Source of the DNA: Thalassovita sp.
GTDB lineage: Bacteria > Pseudomonadota > Alphaproteobacteria > Rhodobacterales > Rhodobacteraceae
Length of the DNA stretch: 64,000 nucleotides
NCBI RefSeq assembly: GCF_963691685.1
Contig: NZ_OY829290.1
Location: 4,057,001-4,121,000 of the forward strand
Reading direction: 5' to 3'
In this document: positions 1-6,900 of the stretch, piece by piece
Numbering within the stretch: the first letter of the stretch is position 1
Layout of the letters: each line of letters begins with the position of its first letter
Translations under genes and position numbers: made by a program
Notes under the pieces: generated by a model
Told to the model about the DNA's origin: nothing
The model's input: only the letters and a program-made list of their open reading frames with translations
Databases searched by the model: none

Positions 1-286
1 TCCGCAACAAGCCCGAGGGCGCCGATTGCATCGAGGTCACCAAAGCATCCGCTTCGCCCGCGTCATTCAGCACCCGGCGCGCCCGATCATAATAGGCCAA
101 ACCGATTTCGGTCGGTGACACCCGCCGGGTGGTGCGATTGAGCAGCCGCGCGCCGAGACGATGCTCGAGGCTGGACACATGTTTGGACACAGCGGATTTG
201 GAAATCCCCATCTTGCGGGCTGCATCCGTGAATCCGCCCTGATCCACGACGGTGGCAAAAGCTTCCATTTCGGTCAGGCGGTCCAT
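1..286 (-). CDS. LysR-family transcriptional regulator, N-terminal part (runs off the left edge)
   Basis: Only the first 95 codons lie in the window. They encode a typical LysR winged helix-turn-helix: MDRLTEMEAFATVVDQGG, then a recognition helix around SKSAVSKHVSSLEHRLG and the wing LLNRTTRRVSPTEIG. The effector domain is outside the window, so the ligand is unknown. The ATG at 286 fits the family N-terminus exactly. A T-N11-A inverted repeat lies 22 bases upstream, consistent with autoregulation. The next gene in the other direction is a histidine kinase, 195 bases away, and may or may not be a target. Family call is firm; target is not known. Confidence 0.9.
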   Translation of the reverse strand, partial: MDRLTEMEAFATVVDQGGFTDAARKMGISKSAVSKHVSSLEHRLGARLLNRTTRRVSPTEIGLAYYDRARRVLNDAGEADALVTSMQSAPSGLLR

Positions 287-307
287 TGGCGCGTCCTCTG
301 CATGATC

Positions 308-324
308 GTTTCTAAATCAGAAAC
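308..324. promoter_or_regulatory. Inverted repeat, probable LysR-type operator
   Basis: GTTTCT, AAATC, AGAAAC: a perfect 6-bp inverted repeat with a 5-base spacer containing the T-N11-A signature of LysR binding sites. It lies 22 bases upstream of the LysR start codon, in the divergent gap shared with the histidine kinase gene. The site itself is seen; binding is inferred. Confidence 0.5.
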
Positions 325-481
325 AGATATCCGCTTCAAATTGGGCAAGATCAGGGCGCGCGCAGGGCTTTGTGTGGCCCATAATGCGGAACATCAGAGG
401 CTCTGTTATATTATTTCATTTGACAAAAGGTGCATCCGCAATACGCTTTAACCACTCTCACTTACCTGCGAACATTAGATT

Positions 482-2653
482 GTGAACGGCGATTTAAAGA
501 ACCAAATTAGAAACTCTTCCCCGTTTGAGCTGCGAGAAGACATCTCATTTAGCAAGCATGTCTTGCTTGGTAAAAATGCTGTCTATCTCACGATAGCCTT
601 GGTCGTACCTTGGACGCTTCTCCTAATTTATCTGGAAGAGTACGTTTGCGCGGCGTTGGTGCTTGGCTTCTTACCTGCCAGTTTCACTGCATTGCTGTTG
701 TTCAGGGTAGGGTCCGATCGGCTTGCGCGCATGACATGGTTGCTCACCTCGACAACCTTGGTGACGCTCATTTCTATGTACTACGCTGGCCAAACCTCAC
801 ACGAAGTCACGTTCTTCATTCTAATGGGCTTCCCGTTTTTGATCTTCGCAGTGAAACAAGAGGGAAAACAGCTGTTGATTTGCCTTGTTTACATCTTGGC
901 TTCAGCGCTTTTGGCCTTCCTTGACGCTGCCTACGGACTGGGTGAGGCGATTGGCATACAACAACGCCAACCCAACGCCTCTGCTCCACACATTCAGTTC
1001 GCGATTTTCCTGACAGTGTCGGTACTCATCGTCTCTCAACTGGCGTATCTGGCATATCACCTGAATGAGTCTGGTGACGAAGTCCGGGCTGCACTTGTTG
1101 AGGCACAATCCGCTTACCGGGCACGCAACAAGTTTATGGCCAACATGAGCCATGAAATCCGCACACCGATGAATGGTATCATTGGCACATTGGACGTTTT
1201 GGAACACTCAGGCATCAAGCCCAACCAGCAGCGTTCGATGTCCACGATTCGGGAATCGGCCATGTCCCTTCTGCGCATCATTGATGACGTGCTTGATGCC
1301 AGCAAAATCGACGCTGATAAGCTAGACATCGTCTCAACCAGAACCGAAATCGCTGATTTGGTCGAGCAGGTTGCGCAAACGCTGATTCCGCTCAGCTCCT
1401 CACACGGGGTCGCGATCCGGCTTTTTCTGGACCCGAAAATCCCAGACTACATTGAAATTGATGCTGTTCGCCTAAGGCAAATTCTCCTGAATATTCTGAG
1501 TAACGCCGTCAAATACTCGGCGTCTTCGCTGACGAAACGACCCGGCGACGTCGTGGTTTTTGCGACTGCTGACGGCGAAAACACACTTACATTTAAGATC
1601 AGCGATAATGGCATCGGAATGGACGAAGACCTGGTTGCAACGTTCTGCGATCCCTATGTTCAGGGTCGAGAAACGCTATTTTCGTCAATCCGCGGAACCG
1701 GCCTAGGTATGGCCATTACGACCCGGCTTGTAAGCCTTATGCAGGGTAGTTTTTCTGCAGAAAGCGATGCGGGTAAGGGCACCACAATTACAATCAGCCT
1801 TCCGCTTGTTCCCGTTGCCACACCATCCCTCTTGCCCGATCTCAGCGGACTAACGGTTTACTTCATTGGCCCCTCTGTTCCCGCACTAGAGGAGGGATTG
1901 GACATCGTTGTGGGGCATGCAGGCGCAACGTGGCATTTGACCGAGGATCTAGATGACCTTCCTGATCTGCCCGCGGACCCAACTGAGCGCCCAATCTTTC
2001 TGCTGTTACCCACAACACCCGCCGAATTTGACCGTATTGAAGAAGAGATTCGACAAAAGCATCCGCATGCGGGTGTCATACGTTGCACCACCGACAGAAG
2101 TGTCTTGATCAGGCGGCTAAGCAGCGGAACCTTCATTTTCCCGGTCATGCCAATGATCCGAAATGACTTCTATTCGGCAATTGCAGAACTGGCCGGCCGC
2201 GAGGTGCCACGTCCCCCCTGGCAACAAGAAGAGCTTCCACGTGCACCCAATGAGCGCCGTGCAGACTTCAAAAGCAGAAATATTCTGGTGGTCGATGATA
2301 ACGCGATCAATCTGCATGTACTGCAGTCGCAGCTAAAATTGCTGGGACACCATGCCGTCACAGCGTCCAATGGGCGCGAAGCACTTTTGCAATGGCGGGC
2401 GGGTGAGTTTGACCTCCTGATCACTGATGTGCAGATGCCCGAGATGTCAGGATTTGCGCTGGCACGTGCAATCCGTTTGCAGGAAAAAGAATGTAGCCGG
2501 CCAGCCATGCCAATCTTGGCAGTCACTGCCAATATTGAAACGGAGAACGAAGACCAATTCAAACAATCCGGGATGAACAGCTGGATGCTTAAGCCGATCA
2601 AATACGATGATCTTCAAGAGGCGATTGAGAGTATCGACTTTCCCAAATCTTAG
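482..2653 (+). CDS. Membrane-bound hybrid sensor histidine kinase
   Basis: 723 residues starting with GTG. About six hydrophobic segments occupy residues 30-195, with no obvious periplasmic sensor loop. A HisKA domain follows with the H-box SHEIRTPMNG (phospho-accepting His224), then a HATPase domain with LLNILSNAVKYS (N box), DNGIGM and GTGLGMAI (G boxes). After a poorly conserved linker comes a receiver domain, VDDNAINLHVLQ to TDVQMPEMSG, with Asp649 as acceptor and a conserved Lys in WMLKPIK. There is no output domain or cognate regulator next door, so it probably phosphorylates a protein encoded elsewhere. Base composition is clearly lower in GC than neighbouring genes (25 of 60 bases in line 541-600), hinting at later acquisition. 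Its stop codon overlaps that of the convergent AEC gene. Confidence 0.93.
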   Translation: MNGDLKNQIRNSSPFELREDISFSKHVLLGKNAVYLTIALVVPWTLLLIYLEEYVCAALVLGFLPASFTALLLFRVGSDRLARMTWLLTSTTLVTLISMYYAGQTSHEVTFFILMGFPFLIFAVKQEGKQLLICLVYILASALLAFLDAAYGLGEAIGIQQRQPNASAPHIQFAIFLTVSVLIVSQLAYLAYHLNESGDEVRAALVEAQSAYRARNKFMANMSHEIRTPMNGIIGTLDVLEHSGIKPNQQRSMSTIRESAMSLLRIIDDVLDASKIDADKLDIVSTRTEIADLVEQVAQTLIPLSSSHGVAIRLFLDPKIPDYIEIDAVRLRQILLNILSNAVKYSASSLTKRPGDVVVFATADGENTLTFKISDNGIGMDEDLVATFCDPYVQGRETLFSSIRGTGLGMAITTRLVSLMQGSFSAESDAGKGTTITISLPLVPVATPSLLPDLSGLTVYFIGPSVPALEEGLDIVVGHAGATWHLTEDLDDLPDLPADPTERPIFLLLPTTPAEFDRIEEEIRQKHPHAGVIRCTTDRSVLIRRLSSGTFIFPVMPMIRNDFYSAIAELAGREVPRPPWQQEELPRAPNERRADFKSRNILVVDDNAINLHVLQSQLKLLGHHAVTASNGREALLQWRAGEFDLLITDVQMPEMSGFALARAIRLQEKECSRPAMPILAVTANIETENEDQFKQSGMNSWMLKPIKYDDLQEAIESIDFPKS

Positions 2654-3561
2654 TTTAGCACCAGTTCGATCATCGTAATCCATATCGGCAGGCTCACCGC
2701 CGCCAACAGGGTGGTCTGTGCCACCAGGGTCGCTGACAGTTCGCGATCCGCCCCAAACCCGGCCGCCAGCACATGCGCGGCCGAGGCTGTGGGCAGTGCC
2801 GCAAACAGCACCAAAGTGGCTGCAATTGCGGGCTCCAACCCCAGGGCAAGGCCCAACACCAAGGCAAAGGCAGGCAGGAGCACCAGTTTTGTGGCCACAA
2901 TGATCCCGCTGAACCGGTTCAACCGCGCCAACGCGCCCCAATTCATCGTCGCCCCCACCGAAATCAGCGCCACCGGGATGGCGGCACGGGCCAACATCTC
3001 CAGCGGGGCCATTGCAACCTCGGGGATCTGGATGCCGCTCAAGCCCACAATCACGCCTGAGATGGAGGCCAGTAGGAACGGGTTTGTCGCCACTTTGGCA
3101 ACGGTCTGCATCAGCGACCCGCCGCCACGCGACAGGGCGGTCACGGCAAAAAGGTTCGCAACCGGGATCGCCAGCCCCACCGCCACGGCCAATTCGCCGA
3201 GGGGCGGATCCATCAAGGTCTCAACCGCAACAAAGGCCATTGCAGTGTTAAACCGCCAAGACACCTGCCAAGCGCCCGCGAAATCCACAAAGCGATCCGG
3301 CCCGAACCGGCGCGCCAGATAGCCCGCGGCCAGCCCAAGGGTCAGCACCGCCCAGACCAGCGGCCCGATCGAGGCAATATCGCGCAGTTCAATCGGACGA
3401 GAGGACGCCGCCACAAAGATCAGCGCTGGGAACAGAATCTCAAAATTCAGCCGATCCAGCCCCTGCCAGGCATTCACCGACAGCCGCTTGCGGATCAGCC
3501 CGCCCAGACAGACCATCAGGAAACTGGGCAACAGCCCAAAAAGAATTGAGATGAAAATCAT
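2650..3561 (-). CDS. AEC-family (auxin efflux carrier type) transporter
   Basis: 303 residues with about ten hydrophobic segments and the broken-helix pattern of the AEC family: MIFISILFGLLPSFLMVCLGG at the N-terminus and a second inverted half beginning near NPFLLASISGVIVGLSG. AEC proteins export or take up small organic anions; the substrate cannot be read from the sequence. It follows an ArsR-type regulator gene on the same strand by 45 bases, with a small hairpin (AGGGCC/GGCCCT) in the gap, so the two are probably co-transcribed. A second AEC transporter lies at 22284-23204; the two are only distantly similar. Confidence 0.85.
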   Translation of the reverse strand: MIFISILFGLLPSFLMVCLGGLIRKRLSVNAWQGLDRLNFEILFPALIFVAASSRPIELRDIASIGPLVWAVLTLGLAAGYLARRFGPDRFVDFAGAWQVSWRFNTAMAFVAVETLMDPPLGELAVAVGLAIPVANLFAVTALSRGGGSLMQTVAKVATNPFLLASISGVIVGLSGIQIPEVAMAPLEMLARAAIPVALISVGATMNWGALARLNRFSGIIVATKLVLLPAFALVLGLALGLEPAIAATLVLFAALPTASAAHVLAAGFGADRELSATLVAQTTLLAAVSLPIWITMIELVLN

Positions 3562-3606
3562 GGCGCCTACCTTCTGCGCCGATCTAGGGCCAAGGCCCTT
3601 CTCGCA

Positions 3607-4308
3607 TCAAGCGAAATCCTCCTGCGGCCGCACAGCTTTGCCAAAATGCTTTTCAAACTGGCGCTGCCCCTGTGGGGTAAACTGCACCACCCGGCTGTCC
3701 GCCTGTCGCCGCGCCCAGCCCTCATCAATGAAATGGCTCAGCAACGCCCGCCCCAAACGGCCCGCCAGATGCGATTGCCGGGCGCTCCAATCCAGACATT
3801 CCTTGCACATCGGCGCGCGGCTCTTGGGCAGCGCCGCCAGATCCAGCCCAAGCGCGTTCAGAAACTGCCGACCGCGCGGGCTGACCTGCAGATCCGGCCC
3901 AACCAGCACGCCCCGCGCCTGCAAGCTGCGAAACATCTGAACCCCCATTTCCCCAGCCAGGTGATTGTAACAGACCCGCGCCTGCCGCATCGCTTGATCC
4001 TTTGGCCCGGTCCGCGTCCGCAGATGCCCCTTGCCCGCGGCAAGCCCCATCAGCGCCTCCAGCACCTCAGCCACCTCTTCCCCGGCCAGGCTGAAATATT
4101 TGTGGCGCCCCGATTTGCGCGGCGCAACCAGCCCGCCCTCAACCAACCGTGACAGATGGCTTGAGGCGGTCTGCGCCTGCACGCCAGCCTCCTGCGCCAA
4201 TTCCGTGGCTGTCAGCGCTTTGCCACTCATCAGCGCGCTCAACATATTGGCGCGGGCCGGATCCCCGATCAGCGCCGCCACCCTAGCGATATCTGGTCCA
4301 TCTCTCAT
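3607..4308 (-). CDS. ArsR-family winged-helix regulator with long C-terminal domain
   Basis: 233 residues. Residues 1-90 form an ArsR/SmtB-type winged helix: ALIGDPARANMLSAL, TATELAQEAGVQAQTASSHL (recognition helix) and GLVAPRKSGRHKYFSL (wing). The remaining 140 residues are longer than usual and contain several cysteines (CYNH, MCKECLDW), so metal or thiol sensing is possible, but the order does not match a known metal site I recognise. It is divergent from the NIPSNAP/ABM pair and upstream of the AEC gene, and a TATA..TCGA..TATA dyad in the divergent gap is its likely operator. Confidence 0.85.
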   Translation of the reverse strand: MRDGPDIARVAALIGDPARANMLSALMSGKALTATELAQEAGVQAQTASSHLSRLVEGGLVAPRKSGRHKYFSLAGEEVAEVLEALMGLAAGKGHLRTRTGPKDQAMRQARVCYNHLAGEMGVQMFRSLQARGVLVGPDLQVSPRGRQFLNALGLDLAALPKSRAPMCKECLDWSARQSHLAGRLGRALLSHFIDEGWARRQADSRVVQFTPQGQRQFEKHFGKAVRPQEDFA

Positions 4309-4323
4309 GCTACACCTGTCGCA

Positions 4324-4339
4324 TATAGTTCGATTTATA
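4324..4339. promoter_or_regulatory. Dyad-symmetric site, probable ArsR-family operator
   Basis: TATAGTTCGATTTATA is symmetric at 12 of 16 positions (TATA, TCGA, TATA). It sits 16 bases upstream of the ArsR-type gene at 4308 and 70 bases before the NIPSNAP start, so it could control both directions. Dyad is seen; binding is inferred. Confidence 0.4.
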
Positions 4340-4409
4340 GCGAAGCATAAGCAGCATGCGATCCGCTAAGCAAGCCCAACACCAAGCCAACACCAAAAAG
4401 GAACGCCCC

Positions 4410-4754
4410 ATGCTGACCTGCATCATCCGTTATGACATTGACCCCACCAAGAAAGCCCAATTTGAACGCTATGCCCAAAACTGGGGTCAGGCGATCCCGC
4501 GCAACGGCGCCCAGCTGATCGGCTATTACGCCCCGCACGAAGGCTCCTCCACCCTCGCCTATGGCATTTACAACATCGACAGCCTCGCCGCCTATGAGGC
4601 CTATCGCGCCCGTCTCGCCGCTGATCCGCTGGGACGGGAAAACTATGAATTTGCCCAGCGGGAAAAGTTCATCTCGCGCGAAGACCGCACCTTCCTGAAA
4701 CTGGCCTCTGCACCGCACGCCCCCGCCGCCAGCCCGAAAGGAGCCCGCCCATGA
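4410..4754 (+). CDS. NIPSNAP-family protein
   Basis: 114 residues of the small dimeric alpha/beta-barrel NIPSNAP fold: MLTCIIRYDIDPTKK at the N-terminus, then LIGYYAPHEG and AYGIYNIDSLAAYEAYRARL. The biochemical role of bacterial NIPSNAP proteins is not settled. The ATG at 4410 was preferred over one at 4356 because AAAAAGGA lies about 8 bases upstream and the extra 18 residues are polar and unlike the family. The stop overlaps the next start by 4 bases, so this and the ABM gene are translationally coupled. Both are small ferredoxin-like-fold proteins and may act together. Confidence 0.85.
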   Translation: MLTCIIRYDIDPTKKAQFERYAQNWGQAIPRNGAQLIGYYAPHEGSSTLAYGIYNIDSLAAYEAYRARLAADPLGRENYEFAQREKFISREDRTFLKLASAPHAPAASPKGARP

Positions 4755-5095
4755 TTGCCGTCATCTTCGAGGTCGAAATCGCCGAAGGTCAACGCGACGC
4801 CTACCTCGACATCGCAGCCGAGCTGAAACCGCTGCTGCAGGAGATTGATGGCTTCCTCTCGGTGGAACGGTTCGAAAGCTTGGTGCAGCCGGGCAAACTC
4901 CTGTCGCTGTCCTTCTGGCGCGATGAAGCCGCCGTGCAGAACTGGCGCGCCCTGGCCGAACATCGTTTTGCCCAAACAAAGGGGCGCGAAGGCATATTTG
5001 CCGGCTATCGCCTGCGGGTGGCCGAAGTGGCGCGCGATTACGGCATGGAGGACCGGGCCGAGGCGCCCGGTGACTCGCAAGCCACACATGGCTAA
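4751..5095 (+). CDS. Antibiotic biosynthesis monooxygenase (ABM) domain protein
   Basis: 114 residues with the ABM fold: MIAVIFEVEIAEGQRDAY, ELKPLLQEIDGFLSVERFES, LLSLSFWRDEAAVQNW and FAGYRLRVAEVARDYGM. ABM proteins are cofactor-free monooxygenases or stress-related dimeric barrel proteins; single-domain members like this are mostly of unknown substrate. It overlaps the upstream NIPSNAP gene by ATGA. A 9-bp hairpin begins 6 bases after the stop. The divergent ArsR-type regulator is the obvious candidate controller of the pair. Fold assignment is secure, function is not. Confidence 0.87.
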   Translation: MIAVIFEVEIAEGQRDAYLDIAAELKPLLQEIDGFLSVERFESLVQPGKLLSLSFWRDEAAVQNWRALAEHRFAQTKGREGIFAGYRLRVAEVARDYGMEDRAEAPGDSQATHG

Positions 5096-5100
5096 GGCTC

Positions 5101-5123
5101 TGGTGGGCAGGTCTTGCCCACCA
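5101..5123 (+). terminator. Hairpin after the ABM gene
   Basis: TGGTGGGCA, GGTCT, TGCCCACCA: a perfect 9-bp stem with a 5-base loop, 6 bases past the stop codon at 5095. No T-run follows, so it may be a processing or stability hairpin rather than a classic intrinsic terminator. Confidence 0.5.
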
Positions 5124-5198
5124 CCCATCCGCCCCTTAACTCTCAGATACCGTAACCCGGAGATTTTATGTCCCGTTGAGACTTGGCAGCCATTGACG

Positions 5199-5275
5199 TG
5201 ATCCCTTGATGGATCACTGGTGCAATCCACCAGCTGCCCCCACGTTTGACACCTAAGCCCTGCCAATCCGGCAGG
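5199..5275 (+). other. Cluster of three perfect hairpins upstream of the GNAT gene
   Basis: TGATCC/GGATCA (5199-5216) abuts CTGGTG/CACCAG (5217-5233), and CCTGCC/GGCAGG follows (5259-5275). All stems are perfect 6-mers with 5-6 base loops. This lies in the 229-base gap before the acetyltransferase gene; no ORF is convincing here. It could be a structured mRNA leader or a small RNA. No known riboswitch was recognised. Confidence 0.35.
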
Positions 5276-5324
5276 CCGTTGGCGCGTGACCTCTCTCAAC
5301 ATCGCCTCAGAAGAGGCAGCAGAC

Positions 5325-5771
5325 ATGAAAGCAAGATCACCAATGATCCGACCCTTTAATACATCCGACACTGACGCCGTCATGCAGGCCTGGCACAAGG
5401 CCAGCGCCCTGGCCCATCCGTTTCTCAGCGATGAGTTGATCGCCAAGGCGGACGCCCTGATCCGTAACACCTTCCTGCCAATGGCAGACACCTCCGTCAT
5501 AGAACAAGAAGGTCAGGTTGTGGGCTTCATCGCCCTCCTCGGCCATCAGGTGGGTGGTCTGTTTCTGGATCCGGCCTATCACGGCCGCGGCCTCGGCAAA
5601 GCGCTGATGGATCACGCCGCCCAGAACCATCCGGTTCTGGAATTGGACGTATTCCGCGGCAACACAATCGGCCGGGGCTTCTACGCCCCTTATGGCTTTG
5701 AAGAACTGGAGGAGAGGACTGACGGCTTCTCCGGCCTGCCCGTCCTGCGCCTGCGCTACAGCACCACATAA
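5325..5771 (+). CDS. GNAT-family N-acetyltransferase, YjaB-like
   Basis: 148 residues from ATG 5325 (an alternative ATG is at 5343, and one at 5286 is less likely). The GNAT core is clear: IRPFNTSDTDAVMQAWHKA, VVGFIALLGHQVGGLFLDP, and the acetyl-CoA loop YHGRGLGKALMDHA, followed by GFYAPYGFEELEER. The order AHPFLSDE.. FLP.. GFI.LLG resembles E. coli YjaB, an acetyltransferase of uncertain physiological substrate. The gene stands alone, bounded by the hairpin cluster upstream and a strong terminator downstream. Confidence 0.85.
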   Translation: MKARSPMIRPFNTSDTDAVMQAWHKASALAHPFLSDELIAKADALIRNTFLPMADTSVIEQEGQVVGFIALLGHQVGGLFLDPAYHGRGLGKALMDHAAQNHPVLELDVFRGNTIGRGFYAPYGFEELEERTDGFSGLPVLRLRYSTT

Positions 5772-5777
5772 ACAAAA

Positions 5778-5798
5778 AGGGGGCCCACCCGGCCCCCT
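5778..5798. terminator. Bidirectional terminator between GNAT and HNH genes
   Basis: AGGGGGCC, CACCC, GGCCCCCT: perfect 8-bp GC-rich stem, 7 bases past the GNAT stop and 14 bases from the convergent HNH stop. An A-run precedes it on the + strand, which becomes a T-run on the minus strand. Confidence 0.7.
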
Positions 5799-5811
5799 CC
5801 TTTCCCCTAGC

Positions 5812-6747
5812 CTAGGCCCAGGGGGTGTCTCCCTCACTGACCACTTGCCCAAACCGGTTTTCCCGATGCCAGCGCAGGTTCTCAGGATGCGGGGCACAGC
5901 GAGGATCTACGGGTGGCAACAGTTTACCGGACGGGCTGATCAAGCGGTTCACAACATCCTCCGGTACCTTGTTGTGCGAAATCAAAATCGTTTCCAGATC
6001 CTCAGCGACTGAGATCAACCCGCGATCAAACATCCAATGCAAGGTGCCCGATAACGCCAATCCATTGTTGGGCGTATCCGAACCATTTTCCTCTACGGGC
6101 CGGATATGAGCCGCCTGAACTTCCGGGCGCCCCCCACCATTGCGCAGTTGTAGTCCTGACATGGCGCAACGGTAATCGTAGGCTTCGCGGACTTTGCGGC
6201 GAAAGACAACATCGCGATACTTCCGCCGCGTTAGTCGTTCAACAACAGGGCGCTCAAACGACAATGGCGCTTCTGCCAGCCCACCTGGGGTATTCGCAGG
6301 CGCGGGGTCATACCGGCGCATTTCCTGCTCAATCAAATCGCTCGGCAGGCCGATGTTCAAGATCCGCGCAAAATCCGCTTCCGGCAACCGACGAACCGCC
6401 AGTTGCACCGCGCCACCCCGTTTGGGTGTGCCATCTGCTTCGGCTAAGGCTTTCTCAAGCGGACGTCCTTGGTGGAGCCGCGACACTTCGGTATCAAACA
6501 AAAGATAGCTGTTCGGCTCCATCAGGGCCAAATAACGACCGGGGGCGCCTGGTTTGTCGATCACCTGTTCAATCTTGGCGACCGCAAAATAGCCCCGCGG
6601 ACCAGCCTTTACCGGTTCGTAATATACGATCCAGTCTCCAACTGCCTCTCTGACGGCCTTTAGATAGGACTTGGGAAAATCATAAACCTCTGACGGTCGA
6701 TCATCATATTTCGAATCTGTTTTGTGCAAAAGAACCAGTTTCACCAT
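5812..6747 (-). CDS. HNH endonuclease domain protein (HNH_2 type)
   Basis: 311 residues from ATG 6747; a longer frame to 6888 exists but would run through the fadH terminator. The C-terminal third carries an HNH_2-like nuclease domain: CAMSGLQL, VQAAHIRPVEENG (first His), DTPNNGLALSG and LHWMFDRGLISV (second His). The N-terminal two thirds (KLVLLHKTDSKYDD, DWIVYYEPVKAGPRGYFAVA, PNSYLLFD) resembles an EVE/PUA-like or specificity domain, but I am not certain. No methyltransferase lies beside it, so a standard restriction-modification pair is not visible; modification-dependent restriction is a possibility. Confidence 0.85.
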   Translation of the reverse strand: MVKLVLLHKTDSKYDDRPSEVYDFPKSYLKAVREAVGDWIVYYEPVKAGPRGYFAVAKIEQVIDKPGAPGRYLALMEPNSYLLFDTEVSRLHQGRPLEKALAEADGTPKRGGAVQLAVRRLPEADFARILNIGLPSDLIEQEMRRYDPAPANTPGGLAEAPLSFERPVVERLTRRKYRDVVFRRKVREAYDYRCAMSGLQLRNGGGRPEVQAAHIRPVEENGSDTPNNGLALSGTLHWMFDRGLISVAEDLETILISHNKVPEDVVNRLISPSGKLLPPVDPRCAPHPENLRWHRENRFGQVVSEGDTPWA

Positions 6748-6803
6748 TTGACCAGGAAACAAAAACCTCCTGAAATTGCAAGAGGCATGCACCCAACACG
6801 CAA

Positions 6804-6828
6804 AAAGGGGGCGCCTCCGCCCCCCTTT
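6804..6828 (-). terminator. Intrinsic terminator downstream of fadH
   Basis: On the minus strand a GC-rich stem (GGGGGGCG / CGCCCCC, about 9-10 bp, loop of 4) is followed by TTTTT. It lies about 75 bases past the fadH stop, with the repeat element at 6840-6886 in between. Confidence 0.75.
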
Positions 6829-6839
6829 CATCGTTCCAT

Positions 6840-6886
6840 AAATACTCTGGGGGAATTGGCCGTCAGGCCAAGGGGGCAACGCCCCC
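6840..6886 (-). repeat. Intergenic repeat element, copy A
   Basis: On the + strand: AAATACTCTGGGGG (6840-6853), hairpin TTGGCC/GGCCAA (6856-6871), hairpin GGGGGC-AAC-GCCCCC (6872-6886). The same core and two-hairpin order occurs at 43697-43750, and a degenerate form at 59550-59581. It begins 14 bases past the fadH stop. In the direction of fadH transcription it reads hairpin, hairpin, CCCCCAGAGTATTT. Confidence 0.7.
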
Positions 6887-6900
6887 ATCCACGCAGAGCG

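Noticed and set aside
4643..5500. A 285-codon minus-strand frame opposite the NIPSNAP, ABM and GNAT genes
   Set aside because: It crosses three real genes and two hairpin regions and has no recognisable domain.
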